37,539 bases of DNA from Caldilineaceae bacterium (lineage in GTDB: Bacteria; Chloroflexota; Anaerolineae; Caldilineales; Caldilineaceae): contig JAPPAJ010000043.1 in assembly GCA_026705565.1 (NCBI GenBank), forward strand, positions 1-37,539, read 5' to 3'. Shown here one piece after another: positions 9,725 to 18,563 of this stretch. The notes beneath the pieces were generated by a model, which was not told where the DNA came from, did no database searches, and saw nothing but the letters and a program-made list of their open reading frames with translations. Each line of letters begins with the position of its first letter. Positions within the stretch are counted from its first letter, which is position 1. A program made the translations under genes and the position numbers.

Positions 9725-12700
9725 GGGACCGGCTCCGCGATGGCGTAGTTCTGCAGGCTGCGCACGTCCGCATCCTGTTCCTGCAGGGCCCGGATGCCGG
9801 TCACGGCCGCCGCGGCCGCGGGCATGGTGGTCAGGATGGGAATGGCCAGTCGGGTAGCCAGAGCCCGGATGCGGGCACCGTGGCGACGGCTGCGCGGCCC
9901 CTTGGGCGTGTTGACCACCAAATCCACCTGGCCTTCCTCCATGGCCTCCAACACGGTGCGACCCTCCTCCCCGGCCTTGCGCAACTTTCGAACTTCCAGA
10001 CCCGCCGCACGGAAGAACGCCGCCGTGCCCCGGGTGGCCAGCAGGCGGAACCCGAGTTCATGCAGCTCGCGGGCGATGGCCAGAGCGTCCGGCTTGTCCT
10101 GATCATTGACGGTCAGCAACGCGCCACCGCGGACCGGCAGCGGCGATCCAGCCTGTTCCTGGCTCTTGGCGAAGGCATTGCCGAAGTCCGGGGCGTGTCC
10201 CATCACCTCGCCGGTGGAGCGCATTTCCGGTCCCAGGATGGTGTCCACGCCGGTGAACTTCTTCCAGGGCAGCACAGCCTCCTTGACAAAGAAGCCGTTC
10301 ACCGACGGTTCCTCCGTCAGGCCAAGCTCCTCCAGCGTGGAACCCAGCATGACCTTGGCGGCAATTTTGGCCAGTTGCACACCCGTGGCCTTGGACACAT
10401 AGGGAACGGTGCGGCTGGCCCGCGGATTCACCTCCAGGACATACACATCTTCACCCTGAATGGCGTACTGCACGTTCATCAGGCCCCGCACGCGCAGGGC
10501 CAAGCCCAGCCGGTGCGTATGGCTGCGCAACAGGTCCAGGACGTTGGCCGACAACCGATGCGGCGGCAGAACGCAGGCACTGTCGCCACTGTGCACTCCG
10601 GCGCCTTCCACATGCTGCATGATGCCGCCGATCACCACCTGCCGCCCGTCGCAAATTGCATCGACATCCACCTCGATCGCCCCACTCAGGAACTGATCGA
10701 CGTAGAGGGGATGATGGGGAGACACCTGAGCCGCGGCCTGGATATAGGTCTTGAGATCAACCTCGTCGTGCACGATGGCCATGGCCCGGCCGCCCAATAC
10801 GAACGAAGGGCGCACCACCACCGGATAGCCGATGGTCGCCACCACCGCCAGGGCCTGTTCCAGATTACGCGCCAGACCGTGGGCCGGCGCGGGGATATCC
10901 AGTTCCGCCAGCAGGTCGCTGAAGCGGTCCCGATCCTCGGCCAGATCGATGCTGGCGGGCGAGGTGCCCAGGATCGGCACGCCGTCCCTTTCCAGGTCCG
11001 TTGCCAGGTTCAACGGAGTCTGTCCGCCGTATTGGACGATGACCCCCGCCAGAGCACCGTTGGCGGCTTCCCGCTGGACGATGTGCAGGACGTCCTCGCG
11101 CGTCAGTGGCTCGAAGTAGAGGCGGGTGCTGGTGTCGTAGTCCGTGCTCACCGTCTCCGGGTTGCAGTTGACCATGATGGTCTCGTAACCCATCTCCTGC
11201 AGGGCGAAGCTGGCGTGGACACAGCAGTAGTCGAACTCGATGCCCTGTCCGATGCGGTTGGGCCCGCCGCCCAGGATCACCACTTTCCGGCGATCGGTGG
11301 GCAAGGCCTCGTCGCCTTCGTCATAGCTGCTGTACAGGTAGGGCGTGAAGGCCTGGAATTCCGCGGCACAGGTATCCACCTGGTGGTAGGTGGGGCGGAT
11401 GTCCTGTTGGCGGCGCGCCTCCCTGACATCCAACTCCGACCATGGTTCCGACCGACTGCGCGAGAGCAACTCGGCCAGCTGTGAATCGCTGAAACCCTGG
11501 CGCTTGGCCTCCCTGAGGCTTTCGGCGTCCGCCTCGGAAACCCGGCCGGCGGTTTCGAACAACTGCTGCATCTGGTCCAGGAACCAGATGTCGAACCCGG
11601 TCATGTGAGCAAGGGTTTCCAGATCCCACTGCCGTTCCAGGGCGGTATACACCGCAAACAACCGATCGCGGTTGGGCGTTCGCAGCAGGTCTTCCAACTC
11701 GTTGTCGGTGACCGGTCCTTCCAGCGGACCCCAGCCGTTGCGGCCGATTTCGAGGCTGCGAATGCCCTTTTGCAGGGCGGCCTTGAAGGTGCGGCCAATG
11801 GACATCACCTCGCCCACGGACTTCATCTGCGGGCCCAGGCTGGCCTCCACGCCACTGAACTTTTCAAAGGCCCAGCGGGGAATCTTCACGACCACATAGT
11901 CGATGGACGGCTCGAAGGCCGCCACAGTCTGCCGCGTGATGTCGTTGGTCAACTCGTCCAGGTTGTAGCCCACCGCCACCAGGGCGGCCCACTTGGCGAT
12001 GGGGAATCCGGTCGCCTTGGATGCCAACGCGCTCGAGCGCGAGACCCGTGGATTCATCTCGATGACCACGACCCGGCCGGTTTCCGGGTGCACGGCAAAC
12101 TGAACGTTGGACCCGCCGGTCTCAACGCCTACGGCCCGCATGACCAGGCGTGCCTGATCGCGCAGCCGTTGCAGTTCCCGGTCCGTGAGAGTCTGGGCGG
12201 GAGCCACGGTGATGCTGTCCCCGGTGTGGACACCCATGGCATCCAGGTTCTCGATGGAACAGACCACGACGAAGTTGTCCGCGCCGTCGCGCATCACCTC
12301 AAGTTCGAATTCCTTCCAGCCGATCAGCGACTCCTCAATCAGAACACTGCCGACGGGGCTTTCGCGCAGGCCCCAGGACACCTTGGCATCAAACTCGTCC
12401 GGGGTATGGACCGTGCCGGCGCCGCTGCCGCCCAGGGTGAAACTGGGACGGATGAAGATGGGGAAGCGGCCGAGGGTCTCCGCGTGGCCCCGTGCCTCTT
12501 CCAGGGTCGTGGCCAGGAAGGAGTGGGGCGACTCAAGCCCGTATTGGGAAATGGCGTTCTTGAACAGCTCCCGGTCCTCGGCCAGTTGCATCGACTCGAG
12601 GCGGGCACCGATGAGTTCCACGCCGTGCCGGTCCAGAACACCGGCTGCCGCCAGGTCGACCGCCAGGTTGAGGCCCGTCTGACCGCCGACGGTGGGCAGC

Positions 12701-12957
12701 AGGGCATCCGGCCGTTCCCGTTCGATGATCTTCTCCAGGTAGGGAACGGTCAGCGGCTCCACGTAGGTGGCATCCGCCATCTCCGGATCCGTCATGATGG
12801 TGGCCGGATTGGAGTTGACGAGGATGATGCGGAAGCCCGCCTGGCGGAGAGCCTTGCACGCCTGAACGCCGGAGTAGTCAAACTCGCAGGCTTGACCGAT
12901 CACGATCGGACCTGATCCGATGATCAGGATGGATTCGATGTCGGTGCGGCGAGGCAT
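9721..12957 (-). CDS. carB: carbamoyl-phosphate synthase large subunit
   Basis: [37 protein letters not shown], two ATP-grasp halves, second-half [30 protein letters not shown]-terminal MGS-like domain. Confidence 0.97.
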   Translation of the reverse strand: MPRRTDIESILIIGSGPIVIGQACEFDYSGVQACKALRQAGFRIILVNSNPATIMTDPEMADATYVEPLTVPYLEKIIERERPDALLPTVGGQTGLNLAVDLAAAGVLDRHGVELIGARLESMQLAEDRELFKNAISQYGLESPHSFLATTLEEARGHAETLGRFPIFIRPSFTLGGSGAGTVHTPDEFDAKVSWGLRESPVGSVLIEESLIGWKEFELEVMRDGADNFVVVCSIENLDAMGVHTGDSITVAPAQTLTDRELQRLRDQARLVMRAVGVETGGSNVQFAVHPETGRVVVIEMNPRVSRSSALASKATGFPIAKWAALVAVGYNLDELTNDITRQTVAAFEPSIDYVVVKIPRWAFEKFSGVEASLGPQMKSVGEVMSIGRTFKAALQKGIRSLEIGRNGWGPLEGPVTDNELEDLLRTPNRDRLFAVYTALERQWDLETLAHMTGFDIWFLDQMQQLFETAGRVSEADAESLREAKRQGFSDSQLAELLSRSRSEPWSELDVREARRQQDIRPTYHQVDTCAAEFQAFTPYLYSSYDEGDEALPTDRRKVVILGGGPNRIGQGIEFDYCCVHASFALQEMGYETIMVNCNPETVSTDYDTSTRLYFEPLTREDVLHIVQREAANGALAGVIVQYGGQTPLNLATDLERDGVPILGTSPASIDLAEDRDRFSDLLAELDIPAPAHGLARNLEQALAVVATIGYPVVVRPSFVLGGRAMAIVHDEVDLKTYIQAAAQVSPHHPLYVDQFLSGAIEVDVDAICDGRQVVIGGIMQHVEGAGVHSGDSACVLPPHRLSANVLDLLRSHTHRLGLALRVRGLMNVQYAIQGEDVYVLEVNPRASRTVPYVSKATGVQLAKIAAKVMLGSTLEELGLTEEPSVNGFFVKEAVLPWKKFTGVDTILGPEMRSTGEVMGHAPDFGNAFAKSQEQAGSPLPVRGGALLTVNDQDKPDALAIARELHELGFRLLATRGTAAFFRAAGLEVRKLRKAGEEGRTVLEAMEEGQVDLVVNTPKGPRSRRHGARIRALATRLAIPILTTMPAAAAAVTGIRALQEQDADVRSLQNYAIAEPVP

Positions 12958-13349
12958 TGGAGCGGGGGTGGAGGAGCCGGAATCAACCTGAATTCTGCCG
13001 AAACCGCGGGATCGTACCACAGCAAATCCGAGTTGGATTGCGCGAGAGAGTACTCAGATCAGGGCTGGACCGATGATGAGCTGTGAGCACCCGGATCGCC
13101 TCCGGCAACAAGGTACGCCATGATTCATGTCCGTGGCTGGTATGCCTCCCGACAGGCTCTTGACCCAGTGTAGATTCAGCCAGGTTGCGACGGGCTACAC
13201 ACCACCGCGGATCGGTATTGAGACGGACCCGCCGTTGACGCTGTCACCTTCACTATGAAGAACTTTGGCCGAACAAACGAAACCTCGCGATGAACCTCGG
13301 GACCCGCTTCCTGTAGACGGCACAGCAGGCCCGACTCCGGGCGGAGCGG

Positions 13350-13712
13350 TCCCTCGGCCCCTTTTCCCTGCGCAATCTCAAGCGGCACAAGCTCGAAGAG
13401 GAAATCCACAAACGCATTGCCACCGGGTCGGCCACGGGCCGAAACACCGTCAATTCCGAGGGCGGCCGCCGCCGCATCCCGCCGCAACGCCTCTGGCTGC
13501 GTGCATCCCCTCCCGAAACGAGGCCGGCCGGTCCCTGAACACGGCCCCCGCACCGGCCCGGCCATACGTTCAGGCCTCAAAATGTGTCCAAACCATAGCC
13601 AGGTATACGAACCGCACTTCAACTTCGTCGCCCGGGACCTATACCGGGAGTGCAACTGCGTACTGAGGTACCGGAAGGCTCAGGCAGTGCCCACCCAGAC
13701 CATGCGTCCGAT
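13350..13712 (+). pseudogene. decayed IS200/IS605-like remnant (possible TnpB C-terminal tail plus 3' end)
   Basis: No intact ORF. A + frame reads NLKRHKLEEEIHKRIATGSATGRNTVNSEGG, and the following ~85 nt is a diverged copy of a segment at 17936-18024, which also lies downstream of a TnpB-like fragment. Confidence 0.35.
13620..13705 (+). repeat. diverged repeat copy 1 (partner at 17936-18024)
   Basis: CAACTTCGTCGCCCGGGACCTATACCGGGAGTGCAACTGCG...GAGGTACCGGAAGGCTCAGG aligns with CAATCGCGTTGCCCCGAACCTGTACCGGGAATGCAACCGTG...GAGATACCGGATGGCTCAGG. Confidence 0.65.
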
Positions 13713-13933
13713 CAGGTCAGTAGGCTTCGTCCGCCTCCAGGGGCCGGCAAAGGACTCTCTCAACTTGCCCATGCCTCCCGAATGGATGCAGCCTGAACCA
13801 GGCAGTCTTCTGTGTTACCCCAATGTCCCGATGTGGTAGTAGAGCAGGCCAGTCGTCCGACCATGCCAGGGGTTCAAACTACCGTGGCCGATGCCTCGTC
13901 GGAAAAAGGGTGGTCAACTGCATGATGCCGGAT

Positions 13934-14217
13934 ACTGTTTCACGTCGTTGATTTTGGTCCGGTGCCGGGTCCAGTTCGTGCACGAATCCATAACGCAAAT
14001 CCATCGAGAATAGTATTTGATAGTTGGTATCAACGACAAAACAATATAATCTTGCCAGCAAGTGTTACTGTTTGTTATGGTCCGATCTCCGCTTATGTAA
14101 ATGGTGCGGAGGCAACCCAACCGGTTACATTCCACCTGATGTCCGCCCCCTGTTTGCCAACCTGGAACCGCCGCGCGGCCCGGATTCGGGCCAACATCAA
14201 CAAAAGTGAAACGGTGT
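13934..14217. mobile_element. MITE-like element bounded by imperfect ~27-40 bp terminal inverted repeats
   Basis: Left end ACTGTTTCACGTCGTTGATTTTGGTCCGGTGCCGGGTCC; reverse complement of right end ACCGTTTCACTTTTGTTGATGTTGGCCCGAATCCGGGCC. AT-rich interior with no convincing CDS. Confidence 0.55.
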
Positions 14218-14306
14218 CATGAGCTGACGCCTTTCCGATTGGATAGTGTAGCCTGCTAGCATTGCGCATCGTTTTGTCGCCGTGAGCAACAGTGGAGATC
14301 ATTGGG

Positions 14307-16370
14307 ATGAAGGTGAAACGCATTGCACATCCGGTCATCGCGGTTATTGCCGCTGCCATCTTGACAGTCGGCGGCGGTCTCGTATTCGATAGCACGGCTC
14401 AGGGCCAGCCGAGTTCGTCTGCCCCCGCCAACGTACAGGAAGACGCCAATCCGGACGTTCAGGCTCTCGCCGCGGCCTTGAGTATTTCAAGGCATGTCGG
14501 CAAGTTGGTGGCCTTGTCTGGTCCCACCAACACTACGATGACGCCGGAAAGCCTCAACAACGCTGCGGCGGCCATAGCCGAACGCAAGGCCGCCCTCGGC
14601 GCGCAACTGGAGATCCTGGCCGAAACCGACTATGAAGAACACACCTCCGCGATCACCAGAATAGTCAACGATCTGGCTGCCAACGCGGAACTCATTCAAC
14701 AAGGCAGGAGCTCGTTGCTGAGCATACTGCGTAAAGGGATAGGCAACAGGCAGTATGTGTCCCTCACCACCGCCACCGACGTGGTCCCTGCCGCCGAGAC
14801 CAAGCTGGATGATGAATTCTATCGCCTGGTGACCGGCGGTCAAGACGGCGGGTCAGCTGAATTGGACAGCGTACCCTTGAAGGACCTACTGCGTTACGTC
14901 CACCTAAGAAATTTGGCGACAAGCTTGGATCTCGCAACTCCCACTCTACTTGGGGCGAGCACACAGGATAATCCTGCCTTGGCGGGGCAACTGCACGAGT
15001 TATTTGATGGTAGAGCTTCCTCTGCCGCGCGGGACATTGATTTCCTGTTGGAGTATGGGGATCCCGAGTTGGATGATGTAATCCACGGAATTCAGGGAAT
15101 GTTCGACCTTGGAAGGGGGGATGACAATCTCTGGGACGGTTTGTATCATCGGCTCGGTTTGTTAACAACTGAAAGAATCTTGGTTGCGAAGGTCGCAAAC
15201 CTCCAACAACAGTTACTGGATGAAATTGACAATTTGGCGGCCGAGGTCCAAGGCTTACCGCAACCATCAACAATGCCTATGGTAAGAGCTGAGGTGCCCG
15301 GCGTCACTGACAGCGAGATCAAGTTTGGGCAGTCAGCCGTTTTAACGGGACCTGCGCAGGCCTTGGGCCAAGGGATGCAACTCGGCATTCTGGCTGCCTT
15401 CCACCAGGCGAATCAGGCCGGAGGCATCCATGGACGGCAGCTTACGCTCAAGACCTCCAACGACCATTACGAAACTTTCTTTGCATTTGCCGGCACCAGT
15501 CGGCTGATTGGCGTAGACCGTGTATTCGGGATGATCGGCTCGGTGGGCACGCCGACTGCTCGGGCGGCGTTGCCGTCGGTGGAAATCGGCCATGTTCCTT
15601 TCGTAGGTGCGTTCACCGGAGCGCAGCTGCTACGGCGCGATGATCAGACCAACGTGCTCAACATACGGGCCTCGTACCACGATGAAACCGAGACAATGGT
15701 GGATTACCTGGAAAAGACGGGCAAAACCAGGGTGGCGGTGCTGTATCAGAACGACTCCTTCGGCCTTGACGGGCTGGAAGGGGTGAAAAAGGCGCTGCAG
15801 GAGCGGGATGGTATGCGTCTGGTGGCATCCTGGTATTACATCCGCAACACCACCGCCGTGAAGGCGGCAGCGTATCGTATCGCCAATGCCGAGCCGGATG
15901 CGGTCATCATCATCGGGTCCTACGCCCCCGCGGCCGAATTCATCAAGTACGCGCGCCTGAGGCTTATGGATGATCCCATCTTCATGGCCGTGTCATTCGT
16001 CGGCAGCAGCGCGCTCAAGGTTCGCCTCAAGGAACTCGACCAATCCTTGGCAGACGTTTACGTGACTGAGGTGGTGCCTCTGCCCAGTGATGAAAGCAGC
16101 GAGGTTGTTGCCGAATATCGAGCTGCCCTGTCCGAATACGATTCCGAGGCAGAACCCGAGGCCATCTCGCTGGAAGGGTATATCGCGGGACGTCTGGCTA
16201 TCGCGCGGTTGCAAGAGTGCGGTCCTGATGTCACCCGGGAATGCTTCCTCAATGTGTTCAGTGAATCCACATCCATCGACATCGACGGCCTTCAACTCCA
16301 ATATGGGCCCGGGGACAATCAGGGGTCGGATCAAGTTTTCCTGACCAGGATCGACTCGGGTGGTGAGTGA
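14307..16370 (+). CDS. secreted protein: ~300-aa helical N-terminal domain fused to a branched-chain amino-acid-type periplasmic binding domain (Peripla_BP_6-like)
   Basis: Signal-like N-terminus (IAVIAAAILTVGGGLVF), Ala/Leu-rich helical region, then DSEIKFGQSAVLTGPAQALGQGMQLGILAAFHQANQAGGIHGRQLTL...IGSVGTPTARAALP. GGAG about 9 nt upstream of ATG 14307; an alternative GTG start lies at 14292. Confidence 0.85.
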   Translation: MKVKRIAHPVIAVIAAAILTVGGGLVFDSTAQGQPSSSAPANVQEDANPDVQALAAALSISRHVGKLVALSGPTNTTMTPESLNNAAAAIAERKAALGAQLEILAETDYEEHTSAITRIVNDLAANAELIQQGRSSLLSILRKGIGNRQYVSLTTATDVVPAAETKLDDEFYRLVTGGQDGGSAELDSVPLKDLLRYVHLRNLATSLDLATPTLLGASTQDNPALAGQLHELFDGRASSAARDIDFLLEYGDPELDDVIHGIQGMFDLGRGDDNLWDGLYHRLGLLTTERILVAKVANLQQQLLDEIDNLAAEVQGLPQPSTMPMVRAEVPGVTDSEIKFGQSAVLTGPAQALGQGMQLGILAAFHQANQAGGIHGRQLTLKTSNDHYETFFAFAGTSRLIGVDRVFGMIGSVGTPTARAALPSVEIGHVPFVGAFTGAQLLRRDDQTNVLNIRASYHDETETMVDYLEKTGKTRVAVLYQNDSFGLDGLEGVKKALQERDGMRLVASWYYIRNTTAVKAAAYRIANAEPDAVIIIGSYAPAAEFIKYARLRLMDDPIFMAVSFVGSSALKVRLKELDQSLADVYVTEVVPLPSDESSEVVAEYRAALSEYDSEAEPEAISLEGYIAGRLAIARLQECGPDVTRECFLNVFSESTSIDIDGLQLQYGPGDNQGSDQVFLTRIDSGGE

Positions 16371-16434
16371 ACTGGCCGACGGCACGGAACGGTAGGTCCG
16401 CGCCATCGCGGTGTGTTCAAAGCGATTTTTCCAG

Positions 16435-16463
16435 GCAGGGGCGAATGGATCATTCGCCCCTGC
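16435..16463 (+). terminator. probable intrinsic terminator of the upstream SBP gene
   Basis: GCAGGGGCGAATG-GAT-CATTCGCCCCTGC, perfect 13-bp stem with 3-nt loop, followed by TGATTTTGG. Confidence 0.65.
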
Positions 16464-16692
16464 TGATTTTGGCGACAGTACTCACGCATACCCAGTCTGT
16501 CATGGCGAGGAGCGTAGCGACCCGAAAATCTGGACGCGCTGACGGTGCCCCTTACGAGGTTGCACTGCCGCGCATCATCATCCAGCATTACCATTGCCGC
16601 TGCTGTGGCCATAACTGGACACCACGCAACAGCCCGGGACCGGCCCCTGAGACCGGCCCCGCACTGCGTACCCGCGAGGCTACCACCTTTCA

Positions 16693-16733
16693 AAGCACGA
16701 AGCCCCGGCATCAAAATCCGGGGCTTCGTGCTT
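16693..16733 (-). terminator. probable terminator downstream of the Excalibur-domain gene
   Basis: AAGCACGAAGCCCCGG-CATCAAAAT-CCGGGGCTTCGTGCTT, perfect 16-bp stem, 9-nt loop, just past the minus-strand stop at 16756. Confidence 0.65.
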
Positions 16734-16755
16734 AAGGCGGACAGCCTGTTCCTGA

Positions 16756-17355
16756 TTACAGGTGTTCACAGTACAAACCGTCCCGATCCCGGTCGTGTCT
16801 GCTCGGCTTTGTGCGTCCGGCGTAGAAGGCTTCGTACTGTGCTCTGGTATCAAAGTCACTGCAACGGCTGCCAGCCCCGCGTGGTGGCAGGAATGTGGAT
16901 TTCGGCACGGGCACAGGTTGGTAGGCAGGCACCGGTGGCAGATGGGCCGGCGTTGCAGGATCGGCCGGGAGCGACATGAAGGGTGCCAGGGCAAACAGGG
17001 ACAGGCCATTGCTGTGTCTCCACCAGCAGTTGGCGCGGTCCTCCTGTTCCCGGTAGTAGATGTCGCATACACTGCCGTCCAGAGGCGGGTTGGCAGGCAA
17101 CGGTACCTGCGGAACCCAGCGGACGGGTGTGTGTCGCGGCTTGGCCTTCTTCCACTTGTCCTGCTGGATGGACAGACTATTCCAGTAGTGCCACCAACAG
17201 GTTTCGCGGGCTTGCTGGGTGAAGTGGCTGTCATCGCAGTAATGAGCCCATGACGTGCCGGGCCACAGGTTCCCCATGATGAACAGAATCAAGAGGGTGG
17301 CAGTCGTCAACGCAACAGCCGCACCGATGGTGCGGAACCAAGTACTCTCCTTCAT
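16756..17355 (-). CDS. membrane-anchored or secreted protein with duplicated Cys/Trp motif and C-terminal Excalibur-like calcium-binding domain
   Basis: N-terminal hydrophobic helix (IGAAVALTTATLLILFIMGNLW); C-terminal CSDFDTRAQYEAFYAG...HDRDRDGLYCEHL fits the Excalibur DxDxDGxxCE pattern. Start at MKESTWF with G-rich sequence upstream. Confidence 0.75.
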   Translation of the reverse strand: MKESTWFRTIGAAVALTTATLLILFIMGNLWPGTSWAHYCDDSHFTQQARETCWWHYWNSLSIQQDKWKKAKPRHTPVRWVPQVPLPANPPLDGSVCDIYYREQEDRANCWWRHSNGLSLFALAPFMSLPADPATPAHLPPVPAYQPVPVPKSTFLPPRGAGSRCSDFDTRAQYEAFYAGRTKPSRHDRDRDGLYCEHL

Positions 17356-17559
17356 AGGAGCCCCCTTGTGAACTGGACAAGTGTTTGCCCACAACTCCCA
17401 GCGTCAAGGTGGCAGCGTATTCCGTTGTTGTGGGAGGGCACGGTAGCACAGACAGGGGCAATCGTAAACCCCTAGTTAATCCCCTTCACTTGGAACCTGT
17501 TCGTGGTTCCTGAACGAGCTACGTCGACGGATGTGGCAGGCGAACCCATTGAGCCCCAA

Positions 17560-17885
17560 GCCCTCCGGCTCGTTTTTCATCCCGGGCCAACTCTTCACGC
17601 AGATCCGGAAAGGCAAGCCGGATGCCTGGCTCGCCGCGGCGCTGAGGCCGGTGCAGCCCGACATCAACGATTACACCTGACTTCGGGACTACGCGTCCAA
17701 GAACCGAAGCAGACGCTCAAGGACCCGGAGCTGGCCTACCAAGCCTTCTTCAACCCAGCCCGATGCCAGGCTCCCGACGCGGAAAGGGCCAGCACAAGTC
17801 CACACCTTCCTTCAGCATTTCCTACGACGTTCGCATCCGGAACAGGCTGCCGAGTGTGTCCAAGGTCGAGAAGATGCGACGAACC
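17560..17885 (+). pseudogene. decayed TnpB-like (IS200/IS605) N-terminal fragment, frameshifted
   Basis: Across frames: GQLFTQIRKGKPDAWLAAALRPVQ, then QTLKDPELAYQAFFNPARCQ, then KGQHKSTPSFSISYDVRIRNRLPSVSKVEKMR. These match in order the TnpB pattern LTxxRKExPWLxxxP...QxxLRDLxxAYxxFF...SFxxxxDVRIxxxxxxxxKVGxxR. No RuvC catalytic part remains. Confidence 0.55.
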
Positions 17886-17935
17886 ATGGCAGACACGTCG
17901 AGGCTTCCGGACCCCAACGCAGACGGGCCGCGCCA

Positions 17936-18024
17936 CAATCGCGTTGCCCCGAACCTGTACCGGGAATGCAACCGTGTGGAACGAGATACCGGATGGCTCA
18001 GGAAGCGCCAACGCCCAGCCCACG
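17936..18024 (+). repeat. diverged repeat copy 2 (partner at 13620-13705)
   Basis: See 13620-13705; both copies lie just downstream of TnpB-like debris. Confidence 0.65.
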
Positions 18025-18347
18025 CAACGAGAGAGTCATGGTCAGTTGCTCGGGATTCGTCGATTCCGCCGGATTCTGTCTTTGGCTGCTCAGCCCCTTT
18101 GCCTATAGAGTCCAGGGACTTGACCATGTACCGTGAAGGTTCTAGGTCCGTGCGACACGGTTCCACCCCATTCCCTGTCCGAGGGCATGCATGATGCACG
18201 CTCAACGGCAGACAAGCGAATCGCCGGTGCATCTACAGGCTCTCTGTCAGTGAAATCGCCAATTTGAACCATAATAGACAGTAAATTATTCTGAATTTCA
18301 GGCCGACAAGCTCATAAGAACCGACAAATTCACAACTTGGATTAATT

Positions 18348-18377
18348 TTGCATACCTCGTCGGTTATTTGATATGAT
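18348..18377 (+). promoter_or_regulatory. candidate sigma70-type promoter upstream of gltB
   Basis: TTGCAT (18348-18353), 18-bp spacer, TATGAT (18372-18377) in a local AT-rich stretch about 180 bp upstream of gltB. Confidence 0.4.
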
Positions 18378-18563
18378 GTCAGTTTGGATTCTCCCTAATT
18401 TGGCCTGAACGCAAGGTAGACACGCGACGTCAGCCCGTCTGCGCAGACGCGCTTGCTGCGCATCCGTCATCACCTGCGAACAACCGCAGTCGGCGGCGTG
18501 ACCAGTCCGTCCCCCGTTCAGCACGAAACTTGCACGCAGAGGCAATTCTGAGGAGATGTGGTT

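Noticed and set aside
9880-12915. Long + strand ORFs (534 and 436 aa) opposite carB
   Set aside because: Low-complexity His/Gln/Gly-rich translations antisense to a strongly supported carB.
13417-13839. 140-aa ORF in the region upstream of the MITE-like element
   Set aside because: No coherent domain; overlaps the TnpB-like debris in a different frame.
17503-18108. 201-aa + strand ORF as a real gene
   Set aside because: Only a short internal part resembles TnpB and similarity continues in other frames, so it is treated as a pseudogene.
18436-18449. 14-bp palindrome CGTCTGCGCAGACG upstream of gltB, considered as riboswitch or operator
   Set aside because: Too short for a specific claim; no recognisable glutamine-riboswitch pattern seen.
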